In this document: positions 17,080 to 24,202 of the stretch, piece after piece
How the letters are laid out: every line of letters starts with the position of its first letter
Position numbering within the stretch: the first letter of the stretch is position 1
Assembly (NCBI GenBank): GCA_001683845.1
Contig: LXQI01000033.1
Location: 31,204 to 72,769, forward strand
Direction of reading: 5' to 3'
Length of the DNA: 41,566 bases
Origin: Erythrobacter sp. ANT-B3C2
GTDB lineage: Bacteria > Pseudomonadota > Alphaproteobacteria > Sphingomonadales > Sphingomonadaceae
Position numbers and translations under genes: made by a program
The notes under the pieces: model-generated
The model's input: the letters and a program-made list of their open reading frames with translations, nothing else
Database searches by the model: none
Told to the model about the DNA's origin: nothing

Positions 17080-18354
17080 TTGACCGAACACCAGCCTTGC
17101 CCGCCGCGCCGCACCCGCTTTATTGACATCCTGAACGCCGGACTGGGCAGCGCTCGTGCGCTGGGGCTGATGCGCCCGCCGGTGCTCGAGAAGGGCGCGC
17201 TGATGGCACAGGCGCGCGCACATGCCGGGCTGGACGATTTCGGCGACCCGTGGTTCGAGCGCCCGCTGGAGGTGCTGCTCGATGCCGTCCACCGCCAGGC
17301 GCGGCTGAACGCCGCGGGCGAATGGTCGGCCATGCAGCAATGCGTCAAGGTGCTGGTTGACCGGTTGTGGGCCGAGCAATGGTTCAAGGATTATCCCGAG
17401 ATCCTTGCCCGCCCGCTGCCGCGCCCGGTGATCGTGATCGGGCCGATGCGCTCGGGCACCACGCGCATCCACCGGCTGCTTTCGGCCGACCATCGGTTCA
17501 ACCATCTGCGCAGCTTCGAGACGATCAGCCCGGTGCTGCGCCCCGGCTTCACCTTCGGTGGGCCCGATTTTCGGGTGACCTTGGCGGAACGGATCATGAA
17601 GGTGGCGCGGCTGGCCAACCCGCGCACTCTGACGATCCACCCCACGGGGCCGCTGGAGCCGGAGGAGGAGCTGGGCCTGCTGGTCAGCAGCTTTTGGGGC
17701 ATGAAGCACGAGGCGCAGTGGTGGGTGCCCGATTATGGCCGCTGGTGCGAAGCGCAGGATGCGACGCCCGCCTATGCGCAGATGGCGCGGCTGCTGCGGC
17801 TGATCGGCTGGTCGCAGCAGGCCTCCTCGCTGCGGCCGTGGGTGCTCAAGACGCCGCAGCACATGCTCGACCTGCCCGCGCTGCTGAGGGTGTTTTCCGA
17901 TGCGCGGCTGATCTTCACCCACCGCGATCCGCTGGCAGTGGTGGGCAGCGCCGCCTCCCTGGCCTGGAACCAGACGATCATCTATTCCGACCACGCCGCC
18001 CCCGCCCGCATCGGCCGGGAGTGGCTGTGCAAGACCCGGCTGCAGGTGGACCGGATGCGCGCCGCGCGGGCCCAGATCGCTCCCGAGCGGCAGATCGACA
18101 TCCATTACGAGGAGATGGAGCGGGATTGGCAGGGTGCGATGGCGAGAATCTATCGGTTCCTCGGCCTCGATCTGGCGCCCGCGCTGCCGGCGATGGTAGC
18201 CTATCAGGAGCGCGCGGCGGGGCTCAAACGTCGGCCGCACGATTACAACCTCGAACAGTTCGGCCTCACGCCAGAGCGGGTGCTGGCTGAGTTGGGCGAC
18301 TATGTGCGCAGCTTCGGCATTGCGATGGAGGAGCAGTCGGCGGCGCTCGGGTGA
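17080..18354 (+). CDS. Sulfotransferase family protein
   Basis: A 424-residue protein of the bacterial sulfotransferase family (PAPS-dependent transfer of sulfate to hydroxyl or amine groups). The 5'-phosphosulfate loop is VIVIGPMRSGTTRIHRLL (about 117-134). The 3'-phosphate-binding segment is FTHRDPLAVVGSAASL, preceded by WVLKTPQHMLDLPALL. No signal peptide or membrane segment is seen, so it is cytoplasmic. The start is TTG 17080, the only start that keeps the N-terminal part; the ribosome site (AAAGAA) is weak. The acceptor is unknown. No sulfate-activation genes lie nearby, and the gene stands alone beside the tRNA-Val repeat region. Confidence 0.82.
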   Translation: MTEHQPCPPRRTRFIDILNAGLGSARALGLMRPPVLEKGALMAQARAHAGLDDFGDPWFERPLEVLLDAVHRQARLNAAGEWSAMQQCVKVLVDRLWAEQWFKDYPEILARPLPRPVIVIGPMRSGTTRIHRLLSADHRFNHLRSFETISPVLRPGFTFGGPDFRVTLAERIMKVARLANPRTLTIHPTGPLEPEEELGLLVSSFWGMKHEAQWWVPDYGRWCEAQDATPAYAQMARLLRLIGWSQQASSLRPWVLKTPQHMLDLPALLRVFSDARLIFTHRDPLAVVGSAASLAWNQTIIYSDHAAPARIGREWLCKTRLQVDRMRAARAQIAPERQIDIHYEEMERDWQGAMARIYRFLGLDLAPALPAMVAYQERAAGLKRRPHDYNLEQFGLTPERVLAELGDYVRSFGIAMEEQSAALG

Positions 18355-18436
18355 GGTGGCTGGCGCGGAGCGCGGGGAGGCCCATCGATGCTTCCGACTG
18401 GCGGCACCCCTTCGCTGTCGCTCGGGAGTTTTCGTG

Positions 18437-18461
18437 CGAAATCATCCCCCTGATGATTTCG
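18437..18461. other. Perfect 10-bp stem hairpin
   Basis: CGAAATCATC (18437-18446) and GATGATTTCG (18452-18461) are exact inverted repeats around a 5-nt loop CCCCT. Neither side is followed by a T-run, so a simple intrinsic terminator is not supported. It lies 13 bp beyond the 3' side of the tRNA-Val fragment and 82 bp after the sulfotransferase stop. It may be an old terminator for the tRNA that once ended here. Confidence 0.5.
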
Positions 18462-18474
18462 TCTGCGGAAACGG

Positions 18475-18520
18475 GGGCGCGGTAGGGATTGAACCTGCGA
18501 ACCCACCCGTGTGTAGGGTG
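18475..18520 (-). pseudogene. tRNA-Val 3'-half fragment (candidate attachment-site remnant)
   Basis: 46 nt match the 3' half of the intact tRNA-Val at 20778-20852 with three mismatches (18483, 18501, 18513) and no gaps. The matched part is the anticodon arm, variable loop, T arm and seven acceptor nucleotides. The 5' half of a tRNA is absent on the other side. It has the same orientation as the intact gene and lies downstream of that gene's 3' end, as expected for the far att site of a tRNA-integrating element. It cannot make a functional tRNA. Confidence 0.8.
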
Positions 18521-18588
18521 GGACATCGGACGCGTGCAATGCACATTCAGATTTGCAGCCGATTGATGATCCCGCTGTTCTACTCCGG

Positions 18589-18929
18589 TCAGAAACCGCC
18601 CGAATCAGCGCCGATTGCGACCGAGAAATTTACCCAAGCTTCAAACCGATGCGGTTCAGCCCGCGCCCAGGCATCGGTCGTGCGCTTCACCACAATCAAC
18701 TCAGGATAGGACCGACAAAGCAGCTTTGCCGCGCTCGGCACTCCGGCGAGCCGGTCCACCCAGTCCTGCCGCTGCAAGATTACCGGCATGCGATCGTGCA
18801 CTTCCGCAACGTGGATGCCCGCGTCCGCCATGACCATGCCGTAGGCGGGCCCCACTCATCCGTGTCGCGCCAGATGCCGGCGACTGCGAAATTCGGCTGA
18901 GCGGGCGGCGAGAACCAGGTGCGGGTCAT
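18589..18929 (-). pseudogene. SRAP (YedK/HMCES-like) protein fragment, frameshifted
   Basis: SRAP proteins crosslink to abasic sites in single-stranded DNA through an N-terminal Cys2. Here only the C-terminal half remains. One frame from ATG 18929 reads MTRTWFSPPAQPNFAVAGIW then RDTDEWGP. A second frame continues from about 18855 with AYGMVMADAGIHVAEVHDRM and PVILQRQDWVDRLAG, which contain the conserved HDRMPVIL block. The two join at a G/C run (18847-18853) where a single-base deletion explains the shift. A stop codon lies five codons upstream of the remaining Met, and the catalytic N terminus is missing. A sequencing error could mimic the frameshift but not the truncation. Confidence 0.75.
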
Positions 18930-19005
18930 TGCGTTCCATGGTCAGTGCGTCTCTCGCACGCTATGGCGGGGCCGCCCCATTCCCCGCCGCCGAAATGAGG
19001 AAATC

Positions 19006-20460
19006 TTGTCCACCAGCCTTGCTCAAATTCCTGCCATTCTCGACGAACTCGAGGCGATCTACGCCACATCCGCTGGCAATCTGCGCGAGGCGCTCCGTGC
19101 CTTCGCCGAGGGGGGCACAGCGCCCGATCCGGCGCTGCGTGAGGCGGGCAGCTTCACCTATCCGCAACTGCGGGTCGCCTATGCCGGGCGCGGCGCCGAT
19201 CCGGCGATCGACCGGGCCTTTGCGCGCCTGAAGCAGCCGGGCGTTTATGCCACCTCGATTGCTGCGCCGGTGCTGTTCCGCTCCTATCTGACCGAGCAAC
19301 TCAAGCATCTCGTGCGCGATTACCATGTGGACGTCACGGTGGGCCGCTCGCGCGACGAGATCCCCTACCCATACGAGCTCGAAGGCACCGGGATCGACTT
19401 CACCGGCATCGCTCCCAGCGAACTGGCGCGCCACTTTCCGATCCCCGAACTGGCCCGCATCGGTGACGAACTGGCGGACGGGGCGTGGATCCAGGGCGTG
19501 CGGAGCACCCGCCCGCTGGCCTTGTTTGACGCGCCGCGCACCGATTTCAGTCTGGCGCGCCTCCGGCATTATACCGGCACGCCGCCTGCTCATTTCCAGC
19601 GCTTTGTGCTGTTCACGAATTACAATAGGTATGTGGACGAGTTCGTCGACTGGGCGCTCGCCACGCTGCGTTCCGGCCAATCGGAATTTACCGGCCTATC
19701 CGCGCCCGGCGTGTCCTTTGGCAGCGGTGATCTCAGCGGTTCCGAGGAGCGCGTCGTCGGCGGCTCGTGGCGCAAACATCAGATGCCTGCCTACCACCTG
19801 ATGGCGCCCGAGCGGCGGGGGATTACTCTCGTGAACATCGGCGTGGGGCCATCCAATGCCAAGACCATTTGCGACCATATCGCCGTGCTGCGGCCCGAGG
19901 TGTGGCTGATGATCGGCCATTGCGGTGGCCTGCGCCCCAGCCAGGCGATCGGCGACTACGTGCTCGCCCACGCCTATCTGCGCGACGACAATGTGCTCAA
20001 CCCCATGCTGCCGCCTGAAATCCCCATTCCGCCCATTGCGGAGGTGCAGACCGCCCTGTTTGCCGCCGCGCTGGAAGTGACCGGGGAGAGCGAGACCCTG
20101 CTCAAGCAGCGCCTGCGGACGGGCACCGTGGTGACCACCGACGATCGCAATTGGGAACTGCACTACACGCGCTCCGCACAGCGCTTCAACCAGAGCCGGG
20201 CAGTGGCGATCGACATGGAATCGGCCACCGTGGCGGCGCAGGGCTACCGCTTCCGCGTCCCTTACGGCACGTTGCTGTGCGTATCGGACAAGCCGCTTCA
20301 CGGTGAGCTCAAACTGCCCGGGCAAGCCAACGCCTTTTACGAACGTTCGATCAACCAGCATCTGCGGATCGGCATTGAGACACTCGGCATCCTCAGCAAG
20401 CAGGGTGACAGCCTGCACAGCCGCAAACTGCGCAGCTTCGACGAGCCTCCGCTACGCTGA
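19006..20460 (+). CDS. amn: AMP nucleosidase
   Basis: Hydrolyses AMP to adenine and ribose 5-phosphate, controlling adenylate levels and purine salvage in the cytoplasm. The 484-residue product has the family's N-terminal domain (FTYPQLRV, YATSIAAPVLFRSYLTEQL) and the C-terminal phosphorylase-like domain. The latter contains GVGPSNAKTICDHIAVLRPE, MIGHCGGLRPSQAIGDYVLA and AIDMESATVAAQGYRF, where the acidic catalytic region lies. The start is TTG 19006, preceded at correct spacing by a strong GAGGA ribosome site. The longer open frame from 18919 overlaps the SRAP fragment and has no family similarity. Its base composition is somewhat less GC-rich than that of neighbours. It is enclosed by the tRNA-Val direct repeats, so it may have arrived with an element. 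Confidence 0.95.
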   Translation: MSTSLAQIPAILDELEAIYATSAGNLREALRAFAEGGTAPDPALREAGSFTYPQLRVAYAGRGADPAIDRAFARLKQPGVYATSIAAPVLFRSYLTEQLKHLVRDYHVDVTVGRSRDEIPYPYELEGTGIDFTGIAPSELARHFPIPELARIGDELADGAWIQGVRSTRPLALFDAPRTDFSLARLRHYTGTPPAHFQRFVLFTNYNRYVDEFVDWALATLRSGQSEFTGLSAPGVSFGSGDLSGSEERVVGGSWRKHQMPAYHLMAPERRGITLVNIGVGPSNAKTICDHIAVLRPEVWLMIGHCGGLRPSQAIGDYVLAHAYLRDDNVLNPMLPPEIPIPPIAEVQTALFAAALEVTGESETLLKQRLRTGTVVTTDDRNWELHYTRSAQRFNQSRAVAIDMESATVAAQGYRFRVPYGTLLCVSDKPLHGELKLPGQANAFYERSINQHLRIGIETLGILSKQGDSLHSRKLRSFDEPPLR

Positions 20461-20777
20461 GTGCGACTGCCCGGGTTTGGCAGTGTCAGCCGGTGCCGCC
20501 GGACTCTAGTTGCCTTGGATATGCACCAAGAGGGGCGAAGGGCGTGGTCTGAGCAAATGGCAAGTTTGGAAGACTGAATAAGTTTCGCACCATGAGAGAA
20601 ACTGGGGGCGAAGCCGCCACCGCGGAGACAGCGTGGTCAACAACCGCATGCTGTGGGCTGGTTTCGTGCGAGCAGCGCATCCCGGGTCGTCCGATGCCGC
20701 GGGGTCGTGCATTCACCCCTCTTCTCCACGTTATTTTCATGGATGAGGCCAGCTCACAAGCTAAGTACTTGAAAAGA
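20461..20777. other. Gene-free stretch between amn and tRNA-Val
   Basis: No open frame here looks like a real protein. The longest, a minus-strand frame at 20486-20740, has no recognisable motif. The sequence is visibly less GC-rich than the surroundings, especially 20555-20590 and 20725-20780. It would be internal to the putative tRNA-Val island, on the side where an integrase gene usually sits, but no integrase similarity remains in any frame. Confidence 0.5.
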
Positions 20778-20852
20778 TGGTGGGCGCGGCAGGGATTGAA
20801 CCTGCGACCCCACCCGTGTGAAGGGTGTGCTCTACCACTGAGCTACGCGCCC
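20778..20852 (-). tRNA. tRNA-Val (anticodon CAC)
   Basis: A 75-nt tRNA with encoded CCA. The acceptor GGGCGCG pairs with CGCGCCC. The D arm is GCTC-AGTGGTA-GAGC, and the anticodon arm is CACCC-TTCACAC-GGGTG with CAC at positions 34-36. The T arm is GCAGG-TTCAATC-CCTGC, and ACCA ends the molecule. It decodes GUG, the main Val codon in such a GC-rich genome together with GUC. Its 3' half is repeated at 18475-18520. Confidence 0.97.
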
Positions 20853-20943
20853 GGCGTCGCCCATCGACGGTGTGAGGGGCGGCGGCAGGCGCGCGCCTTT
20901 GCCATCGAACATCGTGGCTGGCAAGGCCCCGCGATGCTCGTGC

Positions 20944-22857
20944 TCAGCCGCGCAGCAGCTGGGTGACGAGGCCCCAAAGGCCGGCATGCTCCCATTCGGT
21001 GGCGGGCTGCAGCGCCGCGCCGGTCGGTGGGCATTCCAGGCACCGCGCCTGCGCACCGTTCACCTCGAGCAGGCTCTCGATCTCGCCGAGCGCCTGCGAC
21101 AGCCGCGCACGGTGGCTGCGGGCGACGGCCGCGAACAGGTCGCCGGCCGGTGCCAGTGCCTGCTGCCTGCCCATTATCGCCCGCAGGAACGGCGGCAGGG
21201 GCGTCTCGTCGGCGCCGAGGAAGACCGGGTACCAGCCGCCCTCGTCCTCGATCCCGGCCTCACCCGCGGCCCAGGCGAGCGCCGCATCGAGATCGCCGAA
21301 CTGGTCGATCAGGTTCAGCTGCCGCGCAGTGCCGCCATCCCAAACCCGGCCCTGCGCCAGCACATCGGCCCGGGCACGGCTGATCCCGCGTGAGGCGGCC
21401 ACCAGCCCGATGAACCGCTCGTAGCCCGAGGAGATGCTCGCCTGCAGCAGCGCATCGGCCTCTTCGTTGAGCCCGGCGAACAGGTCAGGCTGGCCCGAGA
21501 GCGGCGTGGTTTTGACCCCATCGCTGGTGACGCCCCAGCCAGCCAGCGCATCCTCGAAGGTGGGGATCACCCCGAAGATGCCGATCGAGCCGGTCACCGT
21601 GGAGGGCTCGGCGAAGATCCGGTCGGCGGGCGTGGCCACCCAATAGCCGCCGCTCGCCGCGACATTGGCCATCGAGACCGCCACCGGCGTGCCTTGCGCC
21701 TTGTGCCGCAGCACCGCGCGGCGGATCGCCTCGGAACCAGTGACCGTGCCGCCGGGCGAATCGATCCGCAGCACCAGCGCGGCGAGATCATTGTCGAGCG
21801 CATCGTCCAGCAGGCGAACGATCCGCTCGGCGCCGGCCTGCCCCGGCCCCGCATCGCCATCACTGATGGTGCCGGCGATCGTAATCACGCCGATCTGGCG
21901 GGGGCCGGTGCGGAACATGCCGGCGGAGGGTGCCTTGCGCTCAATCTCGGCATGCCACGGATCGAAGGCGGTGTGGATGAAGGTGCCGGGCGTCTCGTCC
22001 CAATCGTCGCGGCCGGCGATCTCGGCCACCCGGTCGCCCCATTCCACGCGCGTGCCGGCCTTGTCCGCCAGGCCCGCCGCGAGCGTGGCCCGCGCGAGGT
22101 CGCCGCCGCTGGCCGCGAGCCAAGCGGGGATGTCCTGCGTGACCAGGGCGATGTTGGCCTCGGGCGCCGCGCGGCGCACGTCGTCCTGCCATTCCTCCCA
22201 AAGGGCGGCGTAGAGTGCGGTCGCGTTCTCGCGCGCCTCGGGCGACATCTGGTTGAGGATGTAGGGCTCGACCGCGCTCTTGTAGGTGCCCACGCGATAG
22301 ACCCGCGCATTGATCCGCAGCCGCTCCAGCAGGTCGGCGTAATACAGGCGCTCGCCGCCCGGCCCGGCAATCACCGCGCCGCCCAGCGGATCGACCCACA
22401 CCTCATCCGCATGGGCCGCGAGCATCAGCGAATCGTCGGTATAGGCGATGGCATAGGCCAGCACCGGCTTGTCCGCCGCGCGCACCCGGTCGAGCGCGGC
22501 GCCGATCGCCTGCAGGTGCACCTGCCCGCCGCCGAAAAAGGTGGAAAGATCGAGCGCGACAAGCTTGATGCGGTCGTCCTCGGCCGCGGCATTGATCGCC
22601 TCGACCAGTTCGCGCGCGGCATATTCGCGCGTCGGCGCGGCGGAGGAGAGCAGCAGCGACAGCGGATCGAGCGGGGTGACCTCTTCCACCACCGTGCCAT
22701 CCAGCTGCAGCAGCAGCGCGCCTTCGCGCACCGAATCGGCGCTGGGTCGCGCAGTCAGCACGGCGAACAGCAGAGCGAAGAACAGCAGCAGGAACACCAG
22801 CGCGAGCGCATCCTTGACCCCGACCAGCAGCCGCCAGACTTTTCCCGCAAATGCCAT
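20944..22857 (-). CDS. sppA: Signal peptide peptidase SppA, 67-kDa type
   Basis: Inner-membrane serine protease with a periplasmic active site that degrades cleaved signal peptides. The 637-residue double-domain length is the E. coli-like form. A single N-terminal anchor spans about residues 17-35. The general-base lysine is in [10 protein letters not shown] (K193) of the N-terminal domain. The nucleophile serine is in [12 protein letters not shown] (S402) of the C-terminal domain, preceded by [16 protein letters not shown]. The final 60 residues extend past the peptidase fold and include a CxxC-like CLECPP. It is divergent from pyrB with 120 bp between starts. Confidence 0.94.
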   Translation of the reverse strand: MAFAGKVWRLLVGVKDALALVFLLLFFALLFAVLTARPSADSVREGALLLQLDGTVVEEVTPLDPLSLLLSSAAPTREYAARELVEAINAAAEDDRIKLVALDLSTFFGGGQVHLQAIGAALDRVRAADKPVLAYAIAYTDDSLMLAAHADEVWVDPLGGAVIAGPGGERLYYADLLERLRINARVYRVGTYKSAVEPYILNQMSPEARENATALYAALWEEWQDDVRRAAPEANIALVTQDIPAWLAASGGDLARATLAAGLADKAGTRVEWGDRVAEIAGRDDWDETPGTFIHTAFDPWHAEIERKAPSAGMFRTGPRQIGVITIAGTISDGDAGPGQAGAERIVRLLDDALDNDLAALVLRIDSPGGTVTGSEAIRRAVLRHKAQGTPVAVSMANVAASGGYWVATPADRIFAEPSTVTGSIGIFGVIPTFEDALAGWGVTSDGVKTTPLSGQPDLFAGLNEEADALLQASISSGYERFIGLVAASRGISRARADVLAQGRVWDGGTARQLNLIDQFGDLDAALAWAAGEAGIEDEGGWYPVFLGADETPLPPFLRAIMGRQQALAPAGDLFAAVARSHRARLSQALGEIESLLEVNGAQARCLECPPTGAALQPATEWEHAGLWGLVTQLLRG

Positions 22858-22977
22858 TTCTGTATCCCAAGGCGAGTGCCGCCATGCCCGTCATCTAGGG
22901 AAGCGCGGGCCGTTCCGCCACTCCCCGCCGCGATCCGGGCGCCAATCCCCCGCTTGCCGCGCACCGGGTGGTTCATT

Positions 22978-24081
22978 ATGGCACCGGCTCCGATGGCCCC
23001 CACGCCCCCGACGCCCCCAGCCACAGGCCCGAGCGCCACATCTCGAAGGAGCCGCTATCCGGCAGGCGCGCTGGCGTTTCCGCATCGCGGGCTGCTCGGG
23101 ATCGGCGAGCTGGAGACCCACGAGATCCTCTATCTGCTCGACGAGGCCGAGCAGTGGGTGGCGCTGAACCGCCGCCCGGCCAAGCACGTGGACGTGCTGG
23201 CGGGCCTGACGATCATCAACGCCTTCTTCGAGAACTCCACCCGCACGCTGTTGAGCTTCGAGATCGCCGGCAAGCGGCTGGGGGCGGACGTGGTCAACAT
23301 GCACGCCGCGCAATCCAGCGTGAAGAAGGGCGAGACGCTGATCGACACCGCGATGACGCTGAACGCCATGCGCGCCGATGCCATCGTGATCCGGCACGGC
23401 AGTTCGGGCGCGGTGCGGCTGATCGCCGACAAGGTGGATTGCCCGGTGATCAACGCCGGGGATGGGCAGCACGAGCACCCCACGCAGGCGCTGCTGGATG
23501 CGCTGGCCCTACGCCATGCGCTGCGTGCGCGGGGCCGGGAGGAGCTGAACGGGCTGCTGGTGACGATCTGCGGCGATGTGCGGCACAGCCGGGTCGCCCG
23601 CTCGAACATCCTCTGCCTGCAGGCGCTCGGGGCAATTGTGCGGGTCTGCGCGCCGCCCTCGCTGATGCCGGCGGGGATTGAGCGGATGGGCGTGGCGCCG
23701 ACCTTCGATTTCGACGCCGCGCTGGCCGGGGCCGAGGTGGTGATGATGCTGCGCCTGCAGAGCGAGCGGATGGAAGGACAGTTCGTGCCCAGCGAGCGCG
23801 AGTTCCGCCGGCTCTACGGCCTCACGCCCGAGCGGCTGGAGCGCGCCGCGCCGGGCGTCATCGTGATGCATCCGGGCCCGATGAACCGCGGGGTGGAGAT
23901 CGACAGCACGGTGGCCGATCTCGCCGGCGGGCCGCACGAGGCGCGCTCGATCATCACCGATCAGGTGGAGATGGGTGTCGCCATCCGCATGGCCTGCCTC
24001 GAGGTGCTCACCCGCCGGGTGCGCGGCGTCCCGGGCTGGGGCGGAGACAATGCGGCCCAATCGGGGGCCCGCTGGGCGTGA
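22978..24081 (+). CDS. pyrB: Aspartate carbamoyltransferase catalytic subunit
   Basis: Condenses carbamoyl phosphate with aspartate in de novo pyrimidine synthesis. The product is 367 residues, longer than E. coli PyrB because of a Pro/Ala/Thr-rich N-terminal extension (about 1-28). A comparable extension in Pseudomonas-type enzymes helps join PyrB to a dihydroorotase-like partner. The carbamoyl-phosphate motif is FENSTRT (84-90), [10 protein letters not shown] is the next, and [13 protein letters not shown] closes the aspartate site. ATG 22978 is taken as start; ATG 22993 is possible. The much longer open frame upstream is antisense to sppA. The last 20 codons lie in the first copy of a 91-bp tandem repeat, and the stop TGA overlaps a GTG as GTGA. 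Confidence 0.96.
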   Translation: MAPAPMAPTPPTPPATGPSATSRRSRYPAGALAFPHRGLLGIGELETHEILYLLDEAEQWVALNRRPAKHVDVLAGLTIINAFFENSTRTLLSFEIAGKRLGADVVNMHAAQSSVKKGETLIDTAMTLNAMRADAIVIRHGSSGAVRLIADKVDCPVINAGDGQHEHPTQALLDALALRHALRARGREELNGLLVTICGDVRHSRVARSNILCLQALGAIVRVCAPPSLMPAGIERMGVAPTFDFDAALAGAEVVMMLRLQSERMEGQFVPSEREFRRLYGLTPERLERAAPGVIVMHPGPMNRGVEIDSTVADLAGGPHEARSIITDQVEMGVAIRMACLEVLTRRVRGVPGWGGDNAAQSGARWA

Positions 24082-24110
24082 GGCAGCAGCGCGCGCTCAC
24101 CATCATCGGC
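24020..24110 (+). repeat. 91-bp tandem direct repeat, copy 1
   Basis: It is identical base for base with 24112-24202, at a period of 92 bp with one spacer base. It covers the last 20 codons of pyrB, the GTGA stop/start overlap and the first codons of the pyrC reading frame. Confidence 0.97.
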
Positions 24111-24173
24111 CTGCGCGGCGTCCCGGGCTGGGGCGGAGACAATGCGGCCCAATCGGGGGCCCGCTGGGCGTGA
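24078..24173 (+). CDS. Chimeric 31-codon micro-ORF created by the pyrB/pyrC junction duplication
   Basis: GTG 24078 overlaps the pyrB stop as GTGA. It reads the PyrC N terminus ([11 protein letters not shown]), then crosses into copy 2 of the repeat. There it reads the PyrB C terminus ([20 protein letters not shown]) and stops at TGA 24171-24173, which again overlaps the pyrC GTG as GTGA. Because the period is 92 bp (2 mod 3), the frame swap is automatic. Whether ribosomes use it is inference. If they do, translational coupling from pyrB to pyrC is kept in two steps. It has no known function and could be a neutral by-product or an assembly artefact. Confidence 0.35.
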   Translation: MRQQRALTIIGLRGVPGWGGDNAAQSGARWA

Positions 24174-24202
24174 GGCAGCAGCGCGCGCTCACCATCATCG
24201 GC
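24112..24202 (+). repeat. 91-bp tandem direct repeat, copy 2
   Basis: Exact second copy of 24020-24110. It contains the functional pyrC start (GTG 24170) and the downstream end of the duplication, after which the unique pyrC sequence GGCAAGGTG continues. Confidence 0.97.

Larger units (their letters stand above)
18475..20852. mobile_element. Putative remnant of a tRNA-Val-targeted genomic island
   Basis: A direct repeat of the tRNA-Val 3' half bounds this 2.4-kb segment. It holds a broken SRAP gene, amn, and about 300 bp without a gene. The repeat geometry is what tyrosine-recombinase islands leave: an intact tRNA at one end and a 3' fragment at the other in direct orientation. By eye the base composition is less GC-rich than the flanks, most clearly in 18545-18900 and 20461-20780. 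No integrase, relaxase or transposase is readable, so the element, if real, is heavily reduced. A plain tRNA duplication and decay is the alternative. Confidence 0.4.

Noticed and set aside
18522..18600. Possible second tRNA-like segment next to the tRNA-Val fragment (minus-strand GGCTGCAAATC recalls a Cys anticodon arm)
   Set aside because: No acceptor or T-arm pairing could be built, and the proposed anticodon stem does not pair convincingly.
21694..22977. Long in-frame extension upstream of pyrB
   Set aside because: It is antisense to sppA and has no similarity to PyrB. The pyrB N terminus fits ATG 22978.
23975..24169. In-frame extension upstream of pyrC'
   Set aside because: It reads pyrB and the duplicated segment out of frame as Arg/Ala/Gly-rich sequence. 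GTG 24170 matches the family start and the GTGA coupling.
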